NCBI GenBank assembly: GCA_946628065.1
Contig: CAMOWC010000006.1
Coordinates: 18,561 to 82,560, forward strand
Length of the DNA: 64,000 nucleotides
Source of the DNA: an uncultured Clostridiaceae bacterium
GTDB taxonomy: Bacteria > Bacillota > Clostridia > TANB77 > CAG-508
Direction of reading: 5' to 3'
Under the pieces are notes generated by a model. The model searched no databases. It saw nothing but the letters and a program-made list of their open reading frames with translations, and was not told the DNA's origin. This document shows positions 1 through 10,980 of this stretch, one piece after another. Position numbers and translations under genes: made by a program. Each line of letters begins with the position of its first letter. The first letter of the stretch is position 1.

Positions 1-18
1 CATTCTAATTCATCCATC

Positions 19-1527
19 CTATTCTTTATGCCCTCCTATTTGCTTATTTCTTTCAATTGCAGTACCACCTTCTTGTAAGTTCATTCCCTTTATTACAGCA
101 TTTTTCCCGTATTTTGTTTTAATATTTAACATTGCTTTTTGAATTTCTTTTTCTGCTTGTTCCTTTTGACTTGTTTTTTCTTTATCTTTTCCAGCCTTAC
201 CATAGTCTGTAAATAAGTTAATTTGCTCATATTTGTTTTCTTTTTCTATGGTCTCCTCAGGCAAAACATTATTTGCCGTAATATTTATTCTCCTTACTAG
301 AAGTGCACTATTTGATATTCTGTTATATAGCTTCATCACTGCTTCTGTAATTATTTTTGTAGAAGAAGTATAATGATCTAGATTTTCTGTTCCATGGCCA
401 TGCTTTGGCGTTTTTCTTCCATATCTATCTATTGTTATTTCTCCATTATATAGTTTTCTTATTTCCGGATTAGTTAAATTGTCTATGTCATATCCTAAAG
501 TTAGAACAATTTGATTCGTTTTTAAATTTTTTCTTACTAAATCTAAAGAAAGCCCCTCTGTCATTTCTTTTACAATTAACCTTGTCTTTTCGTAATCATA
601 TGGGCAGTGTAGGACTTGTCCCGAGCTTATACTATTTGTTGTAGGTTTATATTTTTTCACTGCTTCAATTGTTGTAGGCTCCCATCCCCATGCATGGTCT
701 ATTAAAAGCTCTGCATTTACTCCAAATAATTTATATAGCAATTCCTCATTTTCTATTGAGGATCTAGCTACTTCTCCCATAGTATTAATTCCATGTTTTT
801 CTAAGCTTTTTGCATATCCTTTTCCAACTCTCCAAAAATCTGTAATGGGTTTATGATCCCATAATATTTTTCTATAAGACATTTCATCTAAGTAAGCCAT
901 TCTAACTCCATTTTTATCTGGATTTGCATGCTTTGCCACAATATCCATAGCTATTTTACTTAAATAAAGGTTAGTTCCAACACCTGCTGTAGCTGTAATA
1001 CCGGTTTTATTAAAAACGTCTTGTATCATCATTGTTACAAATTCTTGTGGATTCATATGGTTAAGCTTCAAATAATGTGTAATATCGCAGAATACCTCAT
1101 CAACTGAATATGCAAATATGTCTTCTGGTGCAATATGGTCTAGATAAATATTATATATGTCTGTGCTGTATTTCATGTAATGCCCCATTCTCGGTGTTGC
1201 AACTATATAATCTAATTCTAGGTTTGGATTTTCTTTTAATTCTATTGCGTTATATGATTTTCCATCAAATTGTTTCTCTTTTGCTTTCACTTTTCTTAAG
1301 GCATTTACCTCTTTAACTTTTTGCACAACCTCAAAAAGTCTTGCTCTTCCTGGTATACCATATGATTTTAGTGACGGGCTCACTGCTAAACATATTGTCT
1401 TTTCCGTTCTGCTTTTGTCAGCAACTACTAAATTGGTTGTAAGCGGGTCTAGTCCTCTTTCTCTACACTCTACTGATGCATAAAAGCTTTTTAAATCTAT
1501 TGCTGCATATATATGTCCTTCTTGCAT
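19..1527 (-). CDS. Y-family (DinB/UmuC-like) DNA polymerase
   Basis: 502 aa ORF; N-term YAAIDLKSFYASVECRERGLDP and YSVDEVFCDIT are Y-family catalytic motifs; no in-frame CGG. Confidence 0.88.
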   Translation of the reverse strand: MQEGHIYAAIDLKSFYASVECRERGLDPLTTNLVVADKSRTEKTICLAVSPSLKSYGIPGRARLFEVVQKVKEVNALRKVKAKEKQFDGKSYNAIELKENPNLELDYIVATPRMGHYMKYSTDIYNIYLDHIAPEDIFAYSVDEVFCDITHYLKLNHMNPQEFVTMMIQDVFNKTGITATAGVGTNLYLSKIAMDIVAKHANPDKNGVRMAYLDEMSYRKILWDHKPITDFWRVGKGYAKSLEKHGINTMGEVARSSIENEELLYKLFGVNAELLIDHAWGWEPTTIEAVKKYKPTTNSISSGQVLHCPYDYEKTRLIVKEMTEGLSLDLVRKNLKTNQIVLTLGYDIDNLTNPEIRKLYNGEITIDRYGRKTPKHGHGTENLDHYTSSTKIITEAVMKLYNRISNSALLVRRINITANNVLPEETIEKENKYEQINLFTDYGKAGKDKEKTSQKEQAEKEIQKAMLNIKTKYGKNAVIKGMNLQEGGTAIERNKQIGGHKE

Positions 1528-1634
1528 ATTTTACCTCCTAGCCAAATCTCAAAATTATTATACCATTTTGTTTGATATTTGTAAACACTTGTTTGGTGAA
1601 TGCGTATAAAAAAAGCTGGATTTCTCCAACTTTT

Positions 1635-2228
1635 TTAGGCATTTTTTTCAATATACTTCATTTTAGCAAGTTTTATTAAGCTAGTTATTTCTCTTATTGC
1701 AATTCTCAGTCCAAAAATAATTATGCTCCCTATATATAAATCAGAAATAATTTGCTCTCTTGTAGAAAAGAATGAATCTCTTACCATAAGTCTTTGTCTT
1801 AGTGAGAAAAGTTTAAGTATTTTTAAATCGTTGAATGTTATCACTTTGTGTTTTTTAGTAACTGAACTACAATAGAATAACTTGCATGTTAAATTTTTCG
1901 TTTTACATCCAAATTCACTTTGATGTATACATAGTCTGCAACACCCATTCTTATAAGTGCAATTTGGGCTTTGCTGATTAACGCATTTGTTACCTATAAA
2001 TCCACAAATATTTTTTCCACTATAGTAATTGTCAATCTTGTTACAACAATAGTCATAAATAAACTCTATTCTTTTTCTTCTATTTTTAATGTTTAATGCC
2101 TCAACTATTGCCTTGCATTCTTCATCATCTATATTGGTTACTAGTTTAGTATTCCTATAAAGAATAGTTTTATAAAATTTTATTTTTTTATAAAGTTCAT
2201 TTTTATCTCTGATAAATAACTCCCTCAT
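1635..2228 (-). CDS. Cys-rich hypothetical protein
   Basis: 197 aa ORF with cluster CGFIGNKCVNQQSPNCTYKNGCCRLCIHQSEFGC...CKLFYC, possible metal-binding. Confidence 0.5.
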   Translation of the reverse strand: MRELFIRDKNELYKKIKFYKTILYRNTKLVTNIDDEECKAIVEALNIKNRRKRIEFIYDYCCNKIDNYYSGKNICGFIGNKCVNQQSPNCTYKNGCCRLCIHQSEFGCKTKNLTCKLFYCSSVTKKHKVITFNDLKILKLFSLRQRLMVRDSFFSTREQIISDLYIGSIIIFGLRIAIREITSLIKLAKMKYIEKNA

Positions 2229-2253
2229 TATTACTCCATTACAGTTTTATTTG

Positions 2254-4379
2254 TTAGTTTGAGAATACAGGATATGAGCCTTGCAATTTCCACGTTTTTA
2301 GTTGTGTATTAGATGAATTTGCATTGTTTGTTGTTACATACGAATTCATAAGTGTAACAAAATTTGATAGAGACATTGTATTTGTCATGTTTGCCATTCC
2401 TGTAGCACCATTTGAATTTGCATTAGATGTTTTTAGCAAATAAGTGCATCCCGTACCGGCTGTACCCTGCGCAGTTATTTCTCCTGCTTGTCCACTCGTT
2501 TTGGATGTAATATTTCCTGTATTATGGCTATTGGTTGTTGTATGTGTTGCCGTCGCTGTTATACCTCCACTATATGCATTATCACCTGTAACACTTACAT
2601 TGCCACTATTATAGCATTTATCAATTGTCATATTTCCATTCACAGCACCGGGCTCCTGCTATTCCTGCAGAATTGCCAATTCCACCTAAAATATTTCCCG
2701 CGTTGTAACAATTTTTAATGTTAGTATATGTTCCGCTCCAACTCTCTGCTAAAATTCCAGCAGTAATATATTCTCCATGTAAATTTCCTGAATTAAAACA
2801 ATTAACTATCATCAAATTTGAATTGTTATAATTTTCTCCTGCTATGCCACCTATATGTCCGTCCACTGCCTGATAAGCTAGCTGTATTATAGCAGTTATT
2901 TACATTTGTATTGCTACCATTTGATCTTCCTATAATTCCACCATATCCTGAGTCACTATTACTTGATACTATTTCTCCTGAATTGTAGCAGTTTGAAACT
3001 TCTATAGCTGTTGAGCCTTCCTTTATATACCCTAATATGCCACCTGTGTTATTAGGCGCCAATATTTTTCCAGTATTATAACATCCATTTATTTTCGCAT
3101 TAGTAGTAACTCCCGCAATCCCAGATGTTCCATAAGTTCCATTAATACCACCAGAAGAAATATCTCCGGTATTATGGCAACTAATAATTGTAATTGGTGC
3201 GCTGTACGAGTCTCCAACTATTCCTCCTGCATATTTTTTATCTGATGTTATTTCTCCCGAATTTTTGCAATTTTCTATTCTTGCTGTTGTCCCTGAGCTT
3301 CCAATTATTCCACCTGTAGGTGAATTTATTACTGATACACGTCCTGTATTATTACTATTGATAATTGCTAATGTACTACCATAACCAGTACCAATTATTC
3401 CACCCGCTGGGCTTACTGCCATAATGTTCCCCGTATTGTAGCAATCAGTTAAACTTAATGAGCCATACGTGCCTCCAACTATTCCCCCTGCCTGGGCACC
3501 TGTGCAATTTATATCTCCAGTATTATAGCAATTTGCTATTGTAACTTGGCTGGCCCAACCTAATATTCCACCTGTCGGTGCACCAGCTGTAACGTTACCT
3601 GTATTATAGCAATTTGTTATCGTTGCAGATGAAGAAACCTGACCAATTAGCCCTCCTGATGGTGCAGGTCCGCTTATTTTGCATTCTTTTATTCCTAAGT
3701 TACTGATTGTAATTGCATTTGATGTTATTCCGAATAGTCCTGCATAATTATCTGATTTTTCATATAAATTAACGATTAAAAATTTTTTTCCGTCAAATGT
3801 TCCTGCAAACCCACTACTTGCATTGTTCCCTATTGGTACAAAACCGGCTCCGTTTGTATCTGTTAGCAATTGCTTTATCGCTGTTCCTGAACTATTTTTA
3901 ATATACCCGTAATTATTTTTTACATACTTTTCTTCTGGATTTGCATATGATTTATCATCTTGCATATCCAAGCTCAATCCCAACGTTACTGTTTTGCCAG
4001 AATACAAACCATAAGTTGTATCTCCTTTGTTTACATTATATGCAAAAGCTACTAAATCCTCTATACTATTTATTGTATATGGGTCAGATTGTGTTCCTTG
4101 TCCTTCTAATTCTCCTGGATTTAGGTCTTGTACTTTTTTTATTGTATTGCTGTTATTTCTGTTGTTTTTTAATTCTCCTAATATCTCGTTTTGTAATTCT
4201 TCTTCCATATTAACTCGCTGGTTCCAGTTTTCAACAGTATTACTGGCTTTTTCTACTGTTCCATTTCTGCTAAGCCCAACGGCAATAGCTGCACCAGATA
4301 TTATAATTAATAATATAACTGTTATAATAAGTGCTACAAGTGTAACACCTGAGTTTCTTTTTTCTTTAGTAGTATTCAT
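2254..4379 (-). CDS. Pilin-like N-terminus plus GLUG-type repeat surface protein; needs two +1 shifts at CGG
   Basis: ORFs 4379-2826, 2866-2621 and 2643-2254 join into one protein by skipping C2861 (GGA-c-GGA) and C2650 (GCC-c-GGT); NCYNTGxI/GGIxG repeat register is restored; N-term GVTLVALIITVILLIIISG. Confidence 0.82.
2648..2650 (-). other. putative +1 recoding site GCC CGG T -> GCC (c) GGT
   Basis: In-frame CGG after the first shift; skip restores GIAGAGAVNGNMTIDKCYNSGNV. Confidence 0.85.
2859..2861 (-). other. putative +1 recoding site GGA CGG A -> GGA (c) GGA
   Basis: In-frame CGG (phase from start 4379); skip restores GSGGHIGGIAGEN. Confidence 0.85.
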
Positions 4380-4493
4380 GAAAAATCTCTCCCTTTACTT
4401 TTTATTATTAAATTATAATTTAACTTTTTTTATAAGTCAATAAGTTAAGCATTGTCGCTTCATAAAATCTATAGGTTCTTATGGTGGTATAAT

Positions 4494-4531
4494 AAAAAAA
4501 CTACATATCCAAATAGATACGTAGTTTTTTT
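4494..4531 (-). terminator. Rho-independent terminator after rplS
   Basis: aaaaaactacatatccaaatagatacgtagtttttt hairpin with U-tract. Confidence 0.65.
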
Positions 4532-4533
4532 GA

Positions 4534-5094
4534 TTATTCTTTTTTCGTTTCATCTGCTGCTTCTGCAGTTTCTTCTACTGTTTTTTCTTCTTTAACTGCT
4601 TCTGCTGGAGCTTCTTCTTTTACTTCTTCAGCTTTTTCTGTTGGTGCTTCTTCTGTAGCTACTTCTTCTGCAGCTACAAGGTCTTCTGCTGCAGTTTCTG
4701 GAACTTCTAAAACGTCTTCTTTAACTGTTATCATATTAGTTTCAATTCTAGCGCCTACTTGTTCCTTTGTCTTAGCAGCTTTTCCTACTCTGTCTCTTAA
4801 ATAGTATAATTTTGCACGTCTTGCGCGTCCAACTCTAACTACTTCAACCTTTTCAATTGTTGGTGAGTGTAGTAAAAATGTTTTTTCAACACCAACTCCA
4901 TAAGAAATTCTTCTTACTGTAAATGTTGCATTTACTCCTCCACCTTGTTTTTTAATTATAATTCCTTCAAATACTTGAATTCTTTCTCTATTTCCTTCTT
5001 TTACTCTTACATGAACTTTTACAGTATCGCCAACTTTAAGCATTGGTACTTTACTTTTTAACTGTTCATGCTCAATAGACTTAATAATGTCCAT
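4534..5094 (-). CDS. rplS: 50S ribosomal protein L19 with Glu/Ala-rich C-terminal extension
   Basis: [58 protein letters not shown]; uses CGC and CGT as Arg. Confidence 0.96.
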   Translation of the reverse strand: MDIIKSIEHEQLKSKVPMLKVGDTVKVHVRVKEGNRERIQVFEGIIIKKQGGGVNATFTVRRISYGVGVEKTFLLHSPTIEKVEVVRVGRARRAKLYYLRDRVGKAAKTKEQVGARIETNMITVKEDVLEVPETAAEDLVAAEEVATEEAPTEKAEEVKEEAPAEAVKEEKTVEETAEAADETKKE

Positions 5095-5135
5095 TTTATT
5101 TCCTCCTTCTTTTTAAATCAGCGGTCAGCCTTTGT

Positions 5136-5861
5136 TTACTGACATTCATTTTTTAAATTTTCTAATGTGTCTCTATCTTCTTTTGATAGGTTAACATTAT
5201 TTAATAAATCTGGCCTTTTTAGAAATGTATTTCTTAAAGACTCTTTTCTTCTCCATTTATTTATTTTTGCATGGTCGCCAGTAATTAGTATCTCTGGCAC
5301 CTGTCTTCCAAGAAATTCATCTGGTCTTGTATATTGTGGGTATTCTAATAATCCGTCTGCAAATGACTCTTCCTCATTTGAGCCATTTCCTAATACTCCA
5401 CCTACAAATCTACTAACGCTGTCTATAAGCACCATTGCTGGTAGCTCTCCACCTGTTAGTACATAGTCTCCAATAGAAATTTCTTCATCTACAATTTTAT
5501 CTAATACTCTTTGGTCAATTCCTTCGTAATGTCCACAAAGTAAAATCAAATGCTTTGCTTTGCTTAATTCTACTACTTTTTTATGTGTTAATCTTGTTCC
5601 TTGTGGTGATAAGAATATAACTTTTGCATTTTCTTTGTCTAGAATTGAATTATATGCATCATAGACTACATCTGGTCTTAATACCATTCCAGCTCCTCCA
5701 CCATATGGAGTGTCGTCTACTTTTTTGTGTTTATCCTTAGAAAAGTCTCTAATATTTATTAAATTAATTTCTATAGCTTTCTTTTTTTCTGCTCTCCCAA
5801 TTATGCTTGTTTTTATTGGTTCAAACATCTCTGGAAAAAGAGATAATACATCAAATTTCAT
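5136..5861 (-). CDS. trmD: tRNA (guanine-N1)-methyltransferase TrmD
   Basis: KFDVLSLFPEMFEPI, DDTPYGGGAGMVLRPD, SIGDYVLTGGELPAM. Confidence 0.97.
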   Translation of the reverse strand: MKFDVLSLFPEMFEPIKTSIIGRAEKKKAIEINLINIRDFSKDKHKKVDDTPYGGGAGMVLRPDVVYDAYNSILDKENAKVIFLSPQGTRLTHKKVVELSKAKHLILLCGHYEGIDQRVLDKIVDEEISIGDYVLTGGELPAMVLIDSVSRFVGGVLGNGSNEEESFADGLLEYPQYTRPDEFLGRQVPEILITGDHAKINKWRRKESLRNTFLKRPDLLNNVNLSKEDRDTLENLKNECQ

Positions 5862-6377
5862 TTATTCCAATCCTTTTATAAGATTAACTATCATCTTTTT
5901 GTTTTCCACATCAATATTTTTTATAACGTCTTTAATTGCAGGTAGTAGAATTTGCTTGCCTAGTTCGTCTTTTATAACATAAACATCGTTGCTTCCAGTT
6001 TTAAATATGTCGTCTACCTTTCCTAAAATTCTCCCTTCTTCTGTCTGTACTTCGATTCCAATTAAATCTGCAATGAAATACGAATCTTTAGGAAGCTTTA
6101 CTGCATCAGATCTTTTAATTTTAATAAAACACCCTTTGTATTTTTCAACCATATTTATATCTGGCAATTCTTTAAACTTTAAAAGCACGTTATTTTTGTT
6201 ATATGCAACTTCTTCGATGGTCATTAAAATTAAATTGCCTTTATAATCTATATAGATATTCTTTAGATTTTCGAATCTTTTTACGTCATCTGTAAAAGGT
6301 ACAACTTTTACAAATCCTTTTATTCCATATGTATTTACTATTTGACCTATTTCAAAATATTCTTGCAAGTTTTTCAC
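5862..6377 (-). CDS. rimM: Ribosome maturation factor RimM
   Basis: EIGQIVNTYGIKGFVKV...ILLPAIKDVIKNID; adjacent to trmD. Confidence 0.95.
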   Translation of the reverse strand: MKNLQEYFEIGQIVNTYGIKGFVKVVPFTDDVKRFENLKNIYIDYKGNLILMTIEEVAYNKNNVLLKFKELPDINMVEKYKGCFIKIKRSDAVKLPKDSYFIADLIGIEVQTEEGRILGKVDDIFKTGSNDVYVIKDELGKQILLPAIKDVIKNIDVENKKMIVNLIKGLE

Positions 6378-6379
6378 CT

Positions 6380-6610
6380 TTATCCAATAAATTCAATGGT
6401 TACTCTTTTACCTTCTTTGCTAGCAACTGCCTTTACAAGAGTACGAATTGCTTTTGCAACTCTTCCTTCTTTTCCTATAATTTTTCCCATGTCGCTTTCT
6501 GCTACTCTAACTTCGAAGATAATTGATCTTTCGCCTTCAATTTCATTTACTGAAATTTCATTTGGATTAGAAACTAAATTTCTTATAATTGTTTCTAAAA
6601 TTTCTTTCAT
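6380..6610 (-). CDS. KH-domain RNA-binding protein
   Basis: 76 aa; SDMGKIIGKEGRVAKAIRTLVKA; between rpsP and rimM. Confidence 0.92.
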   Translation of the reverse strand: MKEILETIIRNLVSNPNEISVNEIEGERSIIFEVRVAESDMGKIIGKEGRVAKAIRTLVKAVASKEGKRVTIEFIG

Positions 6611-6622
6611 TTTGCCTTCCTC

Positions 6623-6865
6623 CTATTTAGCCTTTTCAATCAAAGCCTTTACAGTATCTGTTGGCTTTGCTCCATTTTTGATCCATGTTTCAACCTTTGC
6701 CATATCTAATTTTATTTCAGCTGGAGTTTTCATTGGATCATAAGTACCAATTTGCTCAACTATTCTTCCATCTCTTGGTGATCTTGAATCAGCAACAACA
6801 ATGTGATAGAAAGGAGCTTTTTTAGCACCGAATCTTTGTAGTCTAATTTTTACCATATGTTTCAC
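6623..6865 (-). CDS. rpsP: 30S ribosomal protein S16
   Basis: [31 protein letters not shown]. Confidence 0.97.
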   Translation of the reverse strand: MKHMVKIRLQRFGAKKAPFYHIVVADSRSPRDGRIVEQIGTYDPMKTPAEIKLDMAKVETWIKNGAKPTDTVKALIEKAK

Positions 6866-6944
6866 CTCCTGTAAATTAAGATTATATTTTTAAAAATTAA
6901 AAGCATGTTTTTGAATTGGGCATTTAGTTGTTATTTTTTCAAGA

Positions 6945-7026
6945 CAAGGGGACGTTCTTTTTGTCTATAGGAGTTCGAAGTCTATATGGGTTTGCAAACC
7001 CTATAGACAAAAAGAACGTCCCCTTG
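6945..7026. repeat. 27-bp inverted repeat element (GGGGACGTTCTTTTTGTC family)
   Basis: caaggggacgttctttttgtctatagg ... cctatagacaaaaagaacgtccccttg. Confidence 0.8.
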
Positions 7027-7038
7027 TTTTGAATTTCA

Positions 7039-8385
7039 TTATTTAAGCTTCTTCAAATCGTTTATGTTCATCCCTCTAAGCATATTTTTAGCACTTTTAG
7101 GGTCTTTCATTTTTTTCATCATTTTTTGTGTCATTTCATACGATGCCATAAACTTATTTATGTCTTGTACAGTTGTTCCGCTTCCTCTTGCTATTCTCTG
7201 TCGTCTGCTACCATTTAATAGCTTTGAGTTTCTTTTTTCTTCCTTTGTCATTGAACATATTATAGCTTCTATTTTTGTAAATTCTTTATCATCAATTTTT
7301 ACATCTTTTAATTGGTTCATACCAGGTATCATTTTTAAAATCGAAGAAAATGAGCCCATTTTCTTCATTTGTCTTAGTTGCTTTAAATAGTCATCTAAGT
7401 CAAATGACTCTTTGCGAAGTTTTTCTTCCAGTTTCATTGCTTCTTCAGCATCAAATGCTTCTTCGGCTTTTTCTATAATTGAGAGTACATCTCCCATCCC
7501 AAGAATTCTTGATGCCATTCTTTCTGGGTGAAATACTTCAATGTCACTTAGCTTCTCTCCTGTTGCAGCAAATTTAATTGGTCTTCCGGTTACTTTTTTT
7601 ACAGAAAGTGCTGCACCGCCACGAGTATCACCATCTAACTTTGTTAATATAACTCCGTCTATACCTAATTGTTCATTAAATGAAGAAGCAACATTTACAG
7701 CATCTTGACCTGTCATAGAATCAACTACTAAAAGAATTTCATGTGGCTTTACACCTGTTTTTACATTTTTTAATTCTTGCATTAATTCTTCGTCTATGTG
7801 AAGTCTACCTGCAGTATCAAGAATAACCACATCATTCATCTTTGAATATGCCTGTGAAATTGCTTGTTTTGCAATTAGCACAACATCTTTTGTTTGCTCA
7901 TTTGCGTATACAGGAATATTCAGTTGTCCTCCAACAACCTGCAATTGTTTTATCGCAGCTGGTCTATATACGTCACAAGCAACTAGCAATGGTTTCTTTC
8001 CTTGTTTTCTTAAAAGGTTTGCAAGTTTTCCTGCTGTTGTAGTTTTTCCTGAACCTTGTAGTCCAACTAGCATTATTACTGTTGGAGGGTTTGGAGTAAA
8101 GTTTATTTTACTTTCTAATCCTCCAAGCAATTCAACTAGCTCATCTTTAACTATTTTTACAACTTGTTGCCCTGGTGTTAGTGATTTTAATACATCACTT
8201 CCTAACGCTTTTTCTTCAACTGTTGCTATAAATTCCTTTACTATTTTGTAATTTACATCTGCTTCAAGGAGTGCAAGTTTTACTTCACGCAAAACGTCTT
8301 TTAAATCACTTTCCGTAATTCGAGATTGTCCTCTTAACTTTTTTGTTATATTTGTTAATTTTTCGGATAAACCCTCAAAAGCCAT
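7039..8385 (-). CDS. ffh: Signal recognition particle protein Ffh
   Basis: MAFEGLSEKLTNITKKLRGQ, GLQGSGKTTTAGKLA, LDTAGRLHIDEEL; Met at 8385 preferred over ORF start 8427. Confidence 0.95.
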   Translation of the reverse strand: MAFEGLSEKLTNITKKLRGQSRITESDLKDVLREVKLALLEADVNYKIVKEFIATVEEKALGSDVLKSLTPGQQVVKIVKDELVELLGGLESKINFTPNPPTVIMLVGLQGSGKTTTAGKLANLLRKQGKKPLLVACDVYRPAAIKQLQVVGGQLNIPVYANEQTKDVVLIAKQAISQAYSKMNDVVILDTAGRLHIDEELMQELKNVKTGVKPHEILLVVDSMTGQDAVNVASSFNEQLGIDGVILTKLDGDTRGGAALSVKKVTGRPIKFAATGEKLSDIEVFHPERMASRILGMGDVLSIIEKAEEAFDAEEAMKLEEKLRKESFDLDDYLKQLRQMKKMGSFSSILKMIPGMNQLKDVKIDDKEFTKIEAIICSMTKEEKRNSKLLNGSRRQRIARGSGTTVQDINKFMASYEMTQKMMKKMKDPKSAKNMLRGMNINDLKKLK

Positions 8386-8500
8386 CTCTTTGCCTCCTTT
8401 GTTTTTTTTGCGTTTGGCATTTCGCATTTGGTTATTTTCTATTTGTTCTTTAATATTTTAATAATTATTCCATATAACAAATGCTAAATGTCAAATGCCT

Positions 8501-8857
8501 TTAGACTACACAATTTAACTCGTGTTTAATGTGTTCTAGCATTTCTGCAATTTGTTCGTCTGAATACTGTGTTTGAATTGTAGTAATCTCAGATAAAATC
8601 TCTGAAATTTTTCTTTCTTGTTTTAATGTTCTTTGCATAAGTCCTAGCTTTTCTTCATATTCGAAAAGTTTGTTTTCCCCCTTCTTTATGTTGTCTCTAG
8701 CAGCTTGCCTAGTAATGTTTCGGTTTTCAGCAATTTCTGACAAAGACAAATCGCTATTATAGTAATCATCAAGGAAATCATATTGTACTTTGGTTAATAG
8801 CTTCCCATAAGTTTGAAGAAGTAAACTTAACTCTACATTTTTTTCCATGATTATCAC
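8501..8857 (-). CDS. YlxM/p13-like putative DNA-binding protein
   Basis: LLQTYGKLLTKVQYDFLDDYYNSDLSLSEIAENRNITRQAARDNIKK, immediately upstream of ffh. Confidence 0.9.
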   Translation of the reverse strand: MIIMEKNVELSLLLQTYGKLLTKVQYDFLDDYYNSDLSLSEIAENRNITRQAARDNIKKGENKLFEYEEKLGLMQRTLKQERKISEILSEITTIQTQYSDEQIAEMLEHIKHELNCVV

Positions 8858-8933
8858 CTCTTTAGTTTGTAATGCTAATATACTTTACACTATTTTTTTG
8901 CTTTTGTCAAGGGGTTTTAAATAAAAATATATA

Positions 8934-8970
8934 AAAAAGAGGTAAAGAAATATCTCTTCACCTCTTTTTA
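8934..8970 (-). terminator. Rho-independent terminator
   Basis: aaaaagaggtaaagaaatatctcttcacctcttttta hairpin. Confidence 0.6.
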
Positions 8971-8979
8971 ATATAAGAA

Positions 8980-10943
8980 TCATTCTGTAATAATAACTGG
9001 TCTAAATCCATATGTGTTACTTGTTACACTGGCCGAAGGAGCATAAAATGCCATTATTCCTTTACCACTTACCAATCCTCCGTCCTCTTATAAATTGATA
9101 GTATGTATTTGTTCCGAAATCCGAATATGCGCCATGCCAAGAGTTCGTGTTTGATTCTCCAGTTCTTCCTGTGCTTGTTTCATATATTGCGTCCCCATAT
9201 CTTTCTGAGTTAGCATTAAAATTGCTTTGTCGATCTCCTTCTGATTCTGAGATTATGTAAATATCAATATATTTTTTATCTCCTACCAAAAAATTTCTTG
9301 TCATTGTACTGTTTTCTAAATATGCTGCTGTTCTCTCAAACGCGCCACCTACCATATCATATATACCATATACATTTGCTGTAGTGCTTGCTTTAGGTCC
9401 GTTATCTTCGTTGTAATTGTTTGACGTGCTTGTCGAAGCTGTATTAGCACCTGTTCCTGCCTGACCTGTTATATAATTTGAATTTGGATTATTCCATACT
9501 CGTCCATTAGCTTCATCTCTTATTTGCCCATGCTTGCTTTGTGTTAGGTAAGCAACCATTCCCCACTCGCTGTTTTTTATCATGTGGCTATCTGATTTAC
9601 TAGATAAACCATATATATTTCCGCTATTTACCATATTTCTACTTACTGCAAACGCGGTTGGACCTGTTATTCCTCTCCAGCTCGTTATATTTGGTAGAAC
9701 TTTTACATTAAGTTCTGTTGTGTTTCCGCCACCGTTTGTTGCAGATGGGTTGCTACTACTTGCTTCAAATTTTGCTACCCAAATTCCTGTTATATCTTTA
9801 TCCCATTCTCCATTTGCATAGCTTGTTTTATTTCCATCACAAAATGCTGGATGTACATTCCAGTTATCTCCACCGCTTGCATTTGCTATTTGTACATTTG
9901 TTCCATCTGTTGCAATATTAGTCGTTCCTTTTAAAAATTTTATATTTATTTCTCCTGCAGTACTTGTGTGATAGTTAGCCACTGGAATTTGATACATATA
10001 CCTTGGAATCCACACAAACATACTTCCTGGAGCAGTTACTTTTTTTCCAACAAGAATTGTCTTATTGTCATCTAAGACTTCAATATCTCCTTCTACTGTT
10101 AAACCGTCTTCCAGCATAATATTGGCCCATTGTGCTTTATCACTTGAATAGTCATACCAGTCTCCACCGTTTTCATCTGCTATTACCCAAGCATTCAGGC
10201 TTTCTCTATATACTACTGGTACCATTCCAGAATCAATTTTAGGTTTATTTGCAAGTGTCACCTCTATAGTGTCCATTGCTGAATTTCCTGCAGAGTCAGT
10301 TAGCATTACTTCATATGTTCCAGATACAGTTATTGGTATTTCAGTTCCTGTTATTTGTTTCCATTGAGTTTCTCCATAAAGCCTGTAGCTTACAGTGCCT
10401 TTGCTAACGTTTCCTTTATATTCAATGTTTTCTATACTTATCGTTGCATTTAGTCCGTAGTTTTTTTTGTTTAATATAAATTCAGGTGGTTCGGTATTTC
10501 TATTTTGATATGTTATGTTTTCCCATCCTGATAACCTATGCAACATATTTCCTTTATATTCGATGCCATTTATATCTACTACATCTCGTATAGCAAAATT
10601 TATTATTACTTCTCTATCTACTCCAGTAACTCCTATATTCTGTAATAGTTCTTTATTAAAATATGTATATCCTACTGTTTGGTTTCCAGCTAGCGCTTCA
10701 AATGCTAAGTTTATTTTGTCTTGCGGAATAGGTGCACCAAGTTCAGCAAGTTCTTCTGGTGTTTTTTCTTCTACAAGTTCATTTACTCTTGTATGAATTA
10801 TTTTCATTTCACTTTCGAATTGATTTACTCTTACACCATTAATGACATTAATACCTGTATACAGTCCGTGTTCCTGTAAGTATTCCCATTATCATTATAG
10901 TTATTGCCAGCGCTATTAGTGTTATACCTTTGCTTTCTTTCAT
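8980..10943 (-). CDS. Pilin-like prepilin-domain surface protein with formylglycine-enzyme/FISUMP-like C-terminal part; needs two +1 shifts at CGG
   Basis: Start ATG 10943 MKESKGITLIALAITIMIMGILTGT; skip C10868 joins GLYTGINVINGVRVNQFESEMKIIHTRV...; skip C9082 gives FIRGGGLVSGKGIMAFYAPSASVTSNTYGFRPVIITE* ending at 8980. The ORF track shows only 9062-10807. Confidence 0.84.
9080..9082 (-). other. putative +1 recoding site GGA CGG A -> GGA (c) GGA
   Basis: Unshifted end RGRRIGKW*; shifted RGGGLVSGKGIMAFYAPSAS...GFRPVI, the expected C-terminal block. Confidence 0.88.
10866..10868 (-). other. putative +1 recoding site ACA CGG A -> ACA (c) GGA
   Basis: 25 codons after ATG 10943, in-frame; unshifted frame stops within a few codons (RTVYRY*). 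Confidence 0.85.
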
Positions 10944-10980
10944 TTGTGTGGCCTCCTCTATTTGCAGAGTATATTTTATA

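Noticed and set aside
1110-1316. Numerous antisense plus-strand ORFs in the track (e.g. 1110-1316, 17640-18137, 57954-58505)
   Set aside because: They lie opposite well-supported genes, have no recognisable motifs, and reflect antisense of low-GC coding sequence.
2254-4379. Periodic repeats as a CRISPR array
   Set aside because: The periodicity is at protein level (GLUG-like repeats) with diverged DNA and no constant direct repeat.
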